This document shows, one piece after another, positions 1 through 5,165 of a stretch of 5,165 nt of DNA. Below the pieces are notes generated by a model. The model had not been told where the DNA came from. It searched no databases and saw only the letters and a list, made by a program, of their open reading frames with translations. Source of the DNA: Rhodospirillales bacterium. Lineage in GTDB: Bacteria; Pseudomonadota; Alphaproteobacteria; Rhodospirillales; JABHCV01. Made by a program: the position numbers and the translations under genes. How positions within the stretch are numbered: position 1 is the first letter of the stretch; each line of letters begins with the position of its first letter. The stretch spans positions 1-5,165 of the forward strand of contig JADHSW010000201.1 of the NCBI GenBank assembly GCA_016776705.1. Direction: 5' to 3'.

Positions 1-436
1 CCAAATCATTAAAAGCGTACTCACCCTCGCCAACCACAATGGAGTCAAATTCCGGAAGTTGGGCGGCTTCGTATGGGAACGAAATCGGATGATGACCGCC
101 CATACAAATATGGGCATCCGGCATAACTTCGCGAACCGTTCGTGCGGCGATAACAATATCCATCAACGAAGTGGTGAAGCTGGTGATGCCAATAAGGTCG
201 GGCTGTATGTCCTCGACGACCGCCTTCAAGCCATCATGGGTAATTTGTTCGGCAACACAGTCGGTGAAGAATAGCTCATGGCCAGGGGAATGCTTTTCCA
301 GATAACTGAGAACGTAAAGTGCGCCCAGGGGCGGGAAATACCCAAATTCGTGCGTGTCGATGAAGGCTTCCCCTTCTTCGTCAGCGTTCTCAAGCACCGT
401 CCATTGCATCGGAGGGTTAAGCATCAATATCTTCAC
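1..436 (-). CDS. Cobalamin-binding domain of a probable B12-dependent radical SAM protein (partial, 3' end missing)
   Basis: Only the first 145 codons are present; the gene leaves the window at base 1. The visible protein is a Rossmann-like B12-binding domain: N-terminal KILMLNPP (residues 2-9), FPPLGALYVLSYLE (34-47), DLIGITSFTTSL (80-91), MGGHH (112-116) and the D-S-I-V-V-GEGE ending (131-139) that typically leads into the radical SAM barrel. The CxxxCxxC iron-sulfur motif would lie beyond the edge, so the radical SAM half is inferred from family architecture. The classical DxHxxG cobalamin-ligand motif is not evident, which is common in this class. The GTG start at 436-434 is chosen because an in-frame TGA lies five codons upstream, an AAAGGG motif sits 7 bases before it, and it gives the usual short lead-in to the first beta strand; ATG at 424-422 would cut that strand. 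Such enzymes methylate or rearrange unreactive carbons; the substrate cannot be told. It is transcribed away from the sugar gene run. Confidence 0.88.
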   Translation of the reverse strand, partial: MKILMLNPPMQWTVLENADEEGEAFIDTHEFGYFPPLGALYVLSYLEKHSPGHELFFTDCVAEQITHDGLKAVVEDIQPDLIGITSFTTSLMDIVIAARTVREVMPDAHICMGGHHPISFPYEAAQLPEFDSIVVGEGEYAFNDL

Positions 437-443
437 GGAATAG

Positions 444-449
444 CCCTTT
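444..449 (-). promoter_or_regulatory. Ribosome binding site supporting the GTG start at 436
   Basis: On the minus strand AAAGGG ends 7 bases before the GTG at 436-434. It is an acceptable Shine-Dalgarno match at normal spacing. Together with the in-frame stop just upstream, it favours GTG over the internal ATG at 424-422. Confidence 0.5.
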
Positions 450-453
450 CATG

Positions 454-479
454 GGACCGCCCCCCCAGAGGGCTGGCCC
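454..479 (-). other. GC-rich stem-loop in the leader of the B12-domain gene
   Basis: Read on the minus strand, the segment can fold with 479-475 pairing to 454-458 and 473-470 pairing to 459-462. That makes nine pairs, including one G-U, with a single bulged A at 474 and a 7-base loop at 469-463. It includes an uninterrupted run of seven G (C on the plus strand, 460-466). It lies between the candidate promoter and the ribosome binding site and stands out sharply from the AT-rich DNA beside it. No T-run follows, so it does not look like an intrinsic terminator. It could affect translation or mRNA stability, or be incidental. The pairing is by eye with no energy calculation. Confidence 0.35.
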
Positions 480-544
480 GATTAGCAGATTCGTCACATT
501 AAAAGGCATAAATGGTGGCAAACACCTTAATATTTCAAGGAAAA

Positions 545-573
545 ATTTAATTTCTCGCAATCTTAGTTGACAA
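545..573 (-). promoter_or_regulatory. Candidate sigma70-type promoter for the B12-domain gene
   Basis: On the minus strand TTGTCA (573-568, five of six matches to TTGACA) is separated by 17 bases from TTAAAT (550-545, four of six to TATAAT). This would give a leader of about 100 bases before the GTG at 436, containing the GC-rich stem-loop. Assigned by consensus matching only, in AT-rich DNA where chance matches are frequent. Confidence 0.35.
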
Positions 574-593
574 TTTATGCCCCATATTAAAAT
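567..593 (+). promoter_or_regulatory. Candidate promoter for the polysaccharide gene run
   Basis: A perfect TTGACA (567-572) is followed after a short 15-base spacer by TAAAAT (588-593, five of six matches). It would start transcription near 600 and leave an untranslated leader of about 230 bases before 832. The -35 overlaps the -35 of the minus-strand candidate, so the two could compete. The short spacer and distant start codon lower confidence. A weaker pair, TTGCAT (725-730) and TATTTT (747-752), lies closer to the gene. Confidence 0.3.
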
Positions 594-831
594 CAGCGCG
601 GTAAATTTTGGAAAAAGTCGGCCAGATGTTCTTCTATTAGGTTCACAATATCCACGGTCGATACGTCTAAAAACCAGCCGAATTGGATTTCTGTTCCGCA
701 TAGGCCCGGCAAAACTTAAATCTATTGCATTGCCCGGTTGATGTTGTATTTTCCGTAATTATTCCACCAATAATGGCCTATTCATTATGCCATTTGCGCA
801 TTAATTAGCTCCTCAAATATCAGGACATCAG

Positions 832-2028
832 ATGAAGACTGTCGAACACACCAGCTGCAGATTGTGTCATGCAGAAGAAATGGAAACGCTGCATTCTCTC
901 GGGGATCTGTATGTCTCTAACTTTGTCGACGAAGCCGACATCAATAGCGGTACAAAAGCACCACTGGAATTGTGTATTTGCAACAGCTGTTCGCTGATTC
1001 AGTTGCGCCACACGGCGCCCATGGAATTAATGTACGCGCGTCACTACTGGTATCGCTCAGGCGTTACGGATTTTATGCGCGCCGCCTTGCGCAACGTAAC
1101 GGAAGAAATTGAGGAAATGGTCCCTCTCTCTGCGGGTGACATTGTTCTTGATATCGGCGCCAACGACGGCACCCTATTACAAACCTACAGCGTTGAAGGC
1201 CTTGAGACCGTTGGCTGTGAACCGGCCGACAATCTGGTTGACGAGCTACGCACCAAGGCGCGTCATGTCATCCATGATTTCTGGGATATTGAAGCCTTTG
1301 AAAAGACGGTATCCGGCAAAGCCAAGGTCATCACGGCCCTTGGCATGTTTTATGACCTGGAAGATCCTAACCAGTTTATCGCCGATGCCCGTAAGGCCCT
1401 TAGCGAAGATGGTATATTTGTCGCTCAGTTAATGTGCCTGGCCTCCATGTTGGAAAAGAATGATCTTGGCAATATTTGCCACGAACACCTTGAGTACTAT
1501 TCACTGGATTCCCTGAAGTACCTGTTTGAAACAAACGGGCTGGAAATGTTCAAAATTGAAGAAAACAATGTCAACGGCGGCAGCTACCGGATTTATGCCC
1601 GCCACCTCAAAGGGACCGGCATTGATTACGATGAACATTTCAGCACCGATGATTTGCGGGCATTTATTTCCCGGATCAAGGACAACAAGCAAAAGTGTGT
1701 TGATTTCGTTGAATCCGAAGTCGCCAAGGGCAAAACCGTGTACGTTTACGGCGCCTCTACCAAGGGGAACACCATCCTGCAATATTATGGACTGGACGCA
1801 TCGCTGATAACCGCGGCATCTGAACGCAGCCCCGAAAAATGGGGGAAATATACTGTCGGGACGGGCATTCCCATTATTTCTGAGGACGATGCCCGAGCCG
1901 CCCAGCCTGATTATTTTTTGGTATTGCCATGGGCCTTTTTTGACGAGTTTTACGAACGCGAAGCCGAATGGCGGGAACAGGGCGGTAAATTTATTGTCCC
2001 CTTGCCTGATTTCAAAGTCGTATCCTAG
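832..2028 (+). CDS. Class I SAM-dependent C-methyltransferase with N-terminal zinc-binding domain (sugar C-methyltransferase family)
   Basis: A complete 398-residue protein with the three-part architecture of NDP-sugar C-methyltransferases (TylC3/TcaB9-like). The N-terminal zinc-binding domain has C9-x-x-C12 and C50-x-x-C53. The central SAM-binding Rossmann domain has motif I VLDIGANDGT (105-114), acidic residue E130 after the second strand, and FYDLEDP (173-179). The C-terminal domain has a second nucleotide-fold start VYGASTKGN (305-313). The CHEHLEYYS segment (216-224) matches the conserved E-H-L-x-Y-Y-S stretch near the family's active site, and NGGSYRIYARH (248-258) is also typical. Length is close to the usual 400-415. 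Start ATG 832 has AGGA at 822-825, six bases upstream. Characterised members add a methyl group to C-3 of an NDP-4-keto-6-deoxy sugar in the cytoplasm. It lies 14 bp before gmd, whose product is such a keto sugar, so a GDP-linked substrate is a reasonable inference. Sugar identity and methylated carbon are unproven. Confidence 0.87.
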   Translation: MKTVEHTSCRLCHAEEMETLHSLGDLYVSNFVDEADINSGTKAPLELCICNSCSLIQLRHTAPMELMYARHYWYRSGVTDFMRAALRNVTEEIEEMVPLSAGDIVLDIGANDGTLLQTYSVEGLETVGCEPADNLVDELRTKARHVIHDFWDIEAFEKTVSGKAKVITALGMFYDLEDPNQFIADARKALSEDGIFVAQLMCLASMLEKNDLGNICHEHLEYYSLDSLKYLFETNGLEMFKIEENNVNGGSYRIYARHLKGTGIDYDEHFSTDDLRAFISRIKDNKQKCVDFVESEVAKGKTVYVYGASTKGNTILQYYGLDASLITAASERSPEKWGKYTVGTGIPIISEDDARAAQPDYFLVLPWAFFDEFYEREAEWREQGGKFIVPLPDFKVVS

Positions 2029-2042
2029 TGGAGAGTCATTAA

Positions 2043-3131
2043 ATGACCGAAAAGATCGCCTTAATTACCGGAATTACGGGACAGGATGGTGCGTATCTGG
2101 CGGAATTCCTGTTGTCAAAGGGCTATATCGTTCATGGCGCAAAGCGTCGCTCTTCGTCATTTAACACCGGTCGGATCGACCATCTGTATTCAGACCCGCA
2201 TCATGACGACGCCCGCTTGTTCTTGCATTGGGGCGATATGACGGATTCGACCAATCTGATACGGCTCGTTCAATCCATCCAACCCGACGAAATATATAAC
2301 CTTGCCGCCCAAAGTCACGTACAGGTCAGCTTCGAAACTGCGGAATATACCGCCAACGCCGACGCTTTGGGGACCTTGCGCTTACTAGAGGCCGTTCGCA
2401 TTCTTAACATGCAGGACAAGGTACGGTTCTATCAGGCTTCTACCTCTGAACTTTTTGGTAACGCCGATACAAGCCCACAGAACGAGGAAACGCCGTTTCG
2501 CCCGTCAAGCCCATACGCGGCGGCCAAATTGTATGCCTACTGGGTAGTTTGCAATTACCGGGAAGCATACGCCATGCACGCATCAAATGGCATTTTGTTT
2601 AATCACGAGGGACCGACTCGTGGTGAAACCTTTGTCACCCGAAAAATCACCAGGGCGGTTGCGGCCAAAGAATGCGGCGAAGATGAAATCCTGTATATGG
2701 GCAACCTGGACGCCAAACGTGACTGGGGCCATGCCCGGGATTATGTTGAAGGTATGTGGATGATGTTACAGCAGGACGAACCGGATGATATCGTCATGGC
2801 GACCGGCGAAAACCATTCAGTAAGGGAATTTATTGAACTTTCCTTTGCCGAAATTGGTCGAACAATCGTCTGGCGGGGAACTGGTGTTGAAGAGCAGGGT
2901 TTGGATGAGAAAACCGGCGAAGTGCTGATTATGGTCGATCCGGTCTATTTCCGGCCAACCGAAGTCAACAGCCTGTGCGGGGATTATTCAAAGGCAAAAA
3001 AATTGCTCGGCTGGAGCCCTAAAACGACGTTTAGTGAACTTGTCAGCGAAATGGTCCAATCTGACCTTCATCAAGCAAGACAAAAATACAACCAGGGTGG
3101 TGATAAGCCCGCTGAAATAAAAGATAGCTGA
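2043..3131 (+). CDS. gmd: GDP-mannose 4,6-dehydratase
   Basis: A complete 362-residue extended short-chain dehydrogenase that converts GDP-D-mannose to GDP-4-keto-6-deoxy-D-mannose, the branch point to GDP-fucose, GDP-rhamnose, GDP-perosamine and related sugars. The NADP-binding motif GITGQDG (10-16) is followed by AKRRSSSFNTGRIDHLY (33-49), the stretch characteristic of Gmd. The catalytic set is visible as T134 and E136 in STSELFG and Y158/K162 in SPYAAAK; the family pattern is Thr, Glu, Tyr, Lys. NHEGPTRGETFVTRKI (around 187-202) and RDWGHARDYVEGMW (around 226-239) are further family signatures. Length is within the usual 345-375. Start ATG 2043 has GGAGAG at 2030-2035, seven bases upstream. 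The stop overlaps the next start by one base (TGATG), so translation of the membrane protein is probably coupled to it. No reductase, epimerase or aminotransferase acting on its product lies in the window, so the final sugar is unknown. Confidence 0.96.
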   Translation: MTEKIALITGITGQDGAYLAEFLLSKGYIVHGAKRRSSSFNTGRIDHLYSDPHHDDARLFLHWGDMTDSTNLIRLVQSIQPDEIYNLAAQSHVQVSFETAEYTANADALGTLRLLEAVRILNMQDKVRFYQASTSELFGNADTSPQNEETPFRPSSPYAAAKLYAYWVVCNYREAYAMHASNGILFNHEGPTRGETFVTRKITRAVAAKECGEDEILYMGNLDAKRDWGHARDYVEGMWMMLQQDEPDDIVMATGENHSVREFIELSFAEIGRTIVWRGTGVEEQGLDEKTGEVLIMVDPVYFRPTEVNSLCGDYSKAKKLLGWSPKTTFSELVSEMVQSDLHQARQKYNQGGDKPAEIKDS

Positions 3132-4387
3132 TGACCCCGACACGGGACATGGATGATATTTCAAGCGATGGGCGAATTCTTGGTTTGCTAGCCTTTTTAG
3201 CCTTCCCAGTTGCTCTTTTAGCGCCCAAAGGTATGGCCGTGTTGTTTGGCCTTGGGGTTGTATTGGTCCTGGTTTCCGGGCTGCTTCGCGGGCAAAAAAT
3301 ACGACTTTCAATTAGCCCGGGGCTGATCCTTTGCTTCGCACTGGCTGTATTGTCCTTGGCCAGCGCCCTGTGGTCGATGACCCCTGAAGCGAGCTTTAAA
3401 AAAGGTCTGGTTCTCCTGCTGGTGCTTTTTGGTGGCCTAAGCCTGAGCCAGAGCGTCCGCCGCCTAAATATTGCCGGACGGCGGCTGTTTGATGTGGGCA
3501 TGATCGCCGGGGGTATCCTTGGTTTCTTGATTATCGCCGTGGAAATCCTCTTTGAAAGCCCCATTGTCGCCCTGTTGTGGCAAATCAGGGGCCGCACACC
3601 CGAACACCACTACCATCTGATTCAAACAATTAATCAAGGGGCGGCGGTTTCGGCAATATTCCTGCTGTTGTGGACGCTGGCGCTGTGGCGGATTAAGGGG
3701 GCAACGTGGGCCAGCATCGGTTTCGCGGTTTTCGCCATGGCTTTGGTTTTCTGTCAGGCCGACAGCCACAAAATCGCCCTCGCGCTGGGGCTGGTTGCCG
3801 CCCTGGTCGTCTATTTTGGAAATAAAATCGTCCTCAAGGGTTTGGCTGTCTTGTTTATTGTTAGCACTTTGAGCGCCCCGTGGTCCGTGTCTGTCATGCC
3901 TGACCCCCTGCAAGCTGGAAGTGGCGCGGCGGTGCTGCCTAACTCATCTCAACACCGGCTGGTTATCTGGCAAGCAACGGTTGACCACATTTTTCAGCGT
4001 CCATGGCTAGGTTCCGGTTTCGACACTGCCCGGGCTTTTTATAACAAGCAACAAAAGGTAAAGCATTATTACGGCGGCAAGGGCGAGGACACCATCTGGG
4101 TCAACAACTTTGAGCCGATCCCCCTTCATCCCCACAATGGGGTCCTTCAGGTATGGCTGGAACTGGGCGTGATAGGCGCGCTTCTCCTTTCTGGCGGTAT
4201 TTTGTTTGTTGTTCGCAACATAAATAGCCTGGAAAACCGTTTTCAGCAGGCCATGGTTTTAGGTTCCTTCGTCACGGGTCTGGTTATCTTTGCCATCAGT
4301 TACGGGGCCTGGCAAAGCTGGTGGATGGCGACAATCTGGTTGCTCTTAGCCTTTGGCTCCCCCGCATTTGAGGAAAAAACAAAATGA
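3131..4387 (+). CDS. O-antigen ligase / polymerase family integral membrane protein (Wzy_C, WaaL-like)
   Basis: A 418-residue polytopic inner-membrane protein with about 11-12 hydrophobic segments, roughly at 16-31, 35-52, 63-82, 91-106, 121-141, 168-187, 191-209, 213-229, 233-253, 340-362, 375-393 and 395-411. The large hydrophilic loop between about 254 and 338 is the predicted periplasmic loop of this family. It contains S-Q-H-R-L-V-I-W (around 273-280), RPWLGSGFDTA (around 289-299) and LHPHNGVLQVWLELGVIG (332-349). The H-x-H-N followed by L-Q and E-x-G-x-x-G is the signature of the Wzy_C domain, where a loop histidine and arginines are needed for ligation. The family transfers undecaprenyl-linked glycan to lipid A-core or protein, or polymerises repeat units; motifs alone do not separate ligase from polymerase. 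The ATG at 3131 overlaps the gmd stop by one base and has no strong ribosome binding site, which fits translational coupling. A second in-frame ATG at 3149 is possible. Confidence 0.85.
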   Translation: MTPTRDMDDISSDGRILGLLAFLAFPVALLAPKGMAVLFGLGVVLVLVSGLLRGQKIRLSISPGLILCFALAVLSLASALWSMTPEASFKKGLVLLLVLFGGLSLSQSVRRLNIAGRRLFDVGMIAGGILGFLIIAVEILFESPIVALLWQIRGRTPEHHYHLIQTINQGAAVSAIFLLLWTLALWRIKGATWASIGFAVFAMALVFCQADSHKIALALGLVAALVVYFGNKIVLKGLAVLFIVSTLSAPWSVSVMPDPLQAGSGAAVLPNSSQHRLVIWQATVDHIFQRPWLGSGFDTARAFYNKQQKVKHYYGGKGEDTIWVNNFEPIPLHPHNGVLQVWLELGVIGALLLSGGILFVVRNINSLENRFQQAMVLGSFVTGLVIFAISYGAWQSWWMATIWLLLAFGSPAFEEKTK

Positions 4388-5058
4388 GCGGCTTTTCCGC
4401 CCTTCTGTTTGACCTTGATGGCACCATTATCGACAGCGCGCCGGATGTTTGCGCATCCGTCAATCGGGTGCTTAAAACCATGAACCGTCCTTCGGTCAGT
4501 GTGGACGAGATCAAAATGCTTGTCGGCTACGGTGCCCGCACGCTGGTTGAAAAAACCCTGGAAAAAACCGGCGCCCCCGGCAGTGAAGATGATGTCGACT
4601 TTTTACTGGAAGGCTTTCTGGACAGCTACCGTCAGAACCCCAGCGAACACACGGTTATTTTCCCCGGCGCGCGTGAGGCCCTTGAACGGTTTGAGCAAGC
4701 CGGTATCAAACTTGGTATCTGCACCAACAAGCCCGAAGCCACCTGCTTTCCCGTTCTTGAGGCCCTTGATTTAAAACAGTATTTTCCCACCGTAATTTGC
4801 GGTGATACGCTGGAATATCGCAAACCCGATCCCCGTCATGTCTATCACACTCTTGATGAAATGGGCGCGGCGCGCGAGACGGCCGCTTTTATTGGCGATA
4901 GCGAAGCCGATATAAAGGCTGCCAATAATGCCAACCTGCCCAGTGTTCTTGTCACATTTGGCTATTGCCATGAGCCCTTCGACAGCCTGAACGCTAATGC
5001 CCTGATCGATCACTTTGATCAACTGGATGATGCTTTGGCGCGAATTTCCGCAACTTAA
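4384..5058 (+). CDS. HAD-superfamily phosphatase, phosphoglycolate phosphatase (Gph)-like
   Basis: A complete 224-residue cytosolic HAD hydrolase with all four motifs. Motif I is FDLDGT (9-14), with nucleophile D10 and acid/base D12. Motif II is T114 in CTNK, motif III is K147 in RKPDP, and motif IV is GDSEAD (171-176), with D172 and D176 for magnesium. Residues about 17-85 form the helical C1 cap inserted after motif I, as in Gph. Length matches Gph (about 220-250). Gph hydrolyses 2-phosphoglycolate, but many enzymes with this sequence act on sugar phosphates. The 4-bp ATGA overlap with the membrane-protein gene and the run of polysaccharide genes before it make a sugar-phosphate role possible; a housekeeping role is equally compatible. 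Start ATG 4384 has GAGGA at 4370-4374, nine bases upstream and inside the preceding gene. Confidence 0.88.
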   Translation: MSGFSALLFDLDGTIIDSAPDVCASVNRVLKTMNRPSVSVDEIKMLVGYGARTLVEKTLEKTGAPGSEDDVDFLLEGFLDSYRQNPSEHTVIFPGAREALERFEQAGIKLGICTNKPEATCFPVLEALDLKQYFPTVICGDTLEYRKPDPRHVYHTLDEMGAARETAAFIGDSEADIKAANNANLPSVLVTFGYCHEPFDSLNANALIDHFDQLDDALARISAT

Positions 5059-5062
5059 AAAT

Positions 5063-5083
5063 ACGCCCTTACGATCAAGGCGT
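5063..5083 (+). terminator. Weak stem-loop after the HAD gene, possible terminator
   Basis: ACGCC (5063-5067) pairs with GGCGT (5079-5083), and TT (5069-5070) pairs with AA (5077-5078), with one bulged C and a 6-base loop ACGATC. It begins five bases after the HAD stop codon. No proper T-run follows (TTATT only), so it is at best a weak intrinsic terminator and may be only an mRNA-stabilising hairpin. Confidence 0.25.
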
Positions 5084-5090
5084 TATTCGC

Positions 5091-5096
5091 TATAAA
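5091..5096 (+). promoter_or_regulatory. Possible -10 element just upstream of the last, partial gene
   Basis: TATAAA at 5091-5096 matches five of six bases of the -10 consensus, but the best upstream -35 (TTACGA, 5069-5074, 16-base spacer) matches only three of six. Transcription from it would begin within a few bases of the ATG at 5106, giving an almost leaderless message. It also forms one arm of a small inverted repeat (ATAAAC 5092-5097, GTTTAT 5102-5107). Confidence 0.2.
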
Positions 5097-5105
5097 CTCT
5101 GGTTT

Positions 5106-5165
5106 ATGGAAATTATTTTTCTCGCCGCGCTGTTCTGTGCCGTTGCCGCCGCCGTCCTGTTAGGC
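5106..5165 (+). CDS. N-terminus of a possible membrane or exported protein (partial, cut by right edge)
   Basis: The last 60 bases form an uninterrupted frame of 20 codons from ATG 5106, reading M-E-I-I-F-L-A-A-L-F-C-A-V-A-A-A-V-L-L-G. This is strongly hydrophobic, as expected for a first transmembrane helix or the core of a signal peptide, though the usual positive N-terminal residues are missing. No family can be assigned from so little. There is no clear Shine-Dalgarno sequence; the nearest purine-rich stretch is CTGG at 5099-5102. It starts 47 bp after the HAD gene in the same direction, so it may belong to the same run or have its own near-leaderless start. The short length means the frame could be open by chance. 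Confidence 0.45.
   Translation, partial: MEIIFLAALFCAVAAAVLLG

Larger units (their letters stand above)
437..831. other. Divergent intergenic region between the B12-domain gene and the polysaccharide gene run
   Basis: This stretch of 395 bases lies between two divergently oriented starts. It is largely AT-rich except for the GC-rich stem-loop near 454-479. It has no convincing gene: the two short open frames inside it (417-701 minus and 577-741 plus) lack ribosome binding sites and recognisable protein motifs. It holds candidate divergent promoters around 545-593. It also has a 9-bp inverted repeat (505-513 with 573-581) and a small potential hairpin (770-775 with 783-788, 7-base loop). No tRNA, riboswitch or insertion-sequence end was recognised. 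Confidence 0.7.

Noticed and set aside
59..502. Plus-strand open frames opposite the B12-domain gene
   Set aside because: They are antisense to a frame with strong family motifs and have no motifs of their own.
598..603. GCGGTA resembling the core of an ops/JUMPstart element for RfaH
   Set aside because: Only the six-base core matches; the rest of the ops consensus and the wider JUMPstart sequence are missing.
417..701. 94-codon minus-strand open frame across the intergenic region
   Set aside because: No ribosome binding site before ATG 701, no recognisable motif, and it overlaps the well-supported GTG start of the B12-domain gene in another frame.
577..741. 54-codon plus-strand frame starting at ATG 577
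   Set aside because: The start falls inside the candidate promoter between -35 and -10, there is no Shine-Dalgarno sequence, and the basic product resembles no known small protein; most likely a chance frame.
1109..1432. Plus-strand frame inside the methyltransferase gene
   Set aside because: An out-of-frame shadow of a gene whose motifs continue intact through this region; no evidence of a frameshift.
3043..3913. Long minus-strand open frames (184 and 149 codons) opposite gmd and the membrane-protein gene
   Set aside because: The translated products are low-complexity, rich in Arg/Pro or Gln/Asp, as expected for antisense of hydrophobic coding sequence, and show no domain.
1..5165. CRISPR arrays, insertion sequences, tRNA or rRNA genes, toxin-antitoxin or phage-defence systems
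   Set aside because: No spaced direct repeats, transposase motifs, cloverleaf structures or defence-type domains were found by reading; the space is occupied by polysaccharide and metabolic genes.

Overview
The window looks like part of a surface-polysaccharide (O-antigen/LPS or capsule) locus from a Gram-negative bacterium. The mid-range GC content, codon use and gene style suggest a proteobacterium, perhaps a Rhodospirillales-like alphaproteobacterium, but nothing in the sequence fixes the taxon.

Layout. Positions 1-436 hold the 5' part of a minus-strand gene with a cobalamin-binding domain of the kind found at the N-terminus of B12-dependent radical SAM enzymes; it runs off the left edge. 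Positions 437-831 are a divergent, largely AT-rich intergenic region. It carries candidate back-to-back promoters sharing a -35 region near 567-573, and a GC-rich stem-loop with a 7-base C/G run just upstream of the minus-strand ribosome binding site.

Positions 832-5058 are a compact plus-strand gene run. A zinc-finger sugar C-methyltransferase-like protein (832-2028) is followed after 14 bp by GDP-mannose 4,6-dehydratase Gmd (2043-3131). A polytopic O-antigen ligase/polymerase-like protein (3131-4387) overlaps gmd by 1 bp, and a HAD phosphatase of the phosphoglycolate phosphatase type (4384-5058) overlaps the ligase by 4 bp. After a 47-bp gap, position 5106 appears to start another gene with a hydrophobic N-terminus, cut by the right edge.

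Working model (inference). Gmd makes GDP-4-keto-6-deoxy-D-mannose. The adjacent methyltransferase could add a methyl branch to a 4-keto sugar, giving a branched 3-C-methyl-6-deoxyhexose comparable to virenose. The Wzy_C/WaaL-type membrane protein would polymerise the glycan or attach it to a lipid carrier or lipid A. The HAD enzyme may remove a phosphate from a sugar phosphate in the same pathway, or may be a housekeeping phosphoglycolate phosphatase. All component families are known; the possible novelty lies in their combination, not in an unknown protein family.
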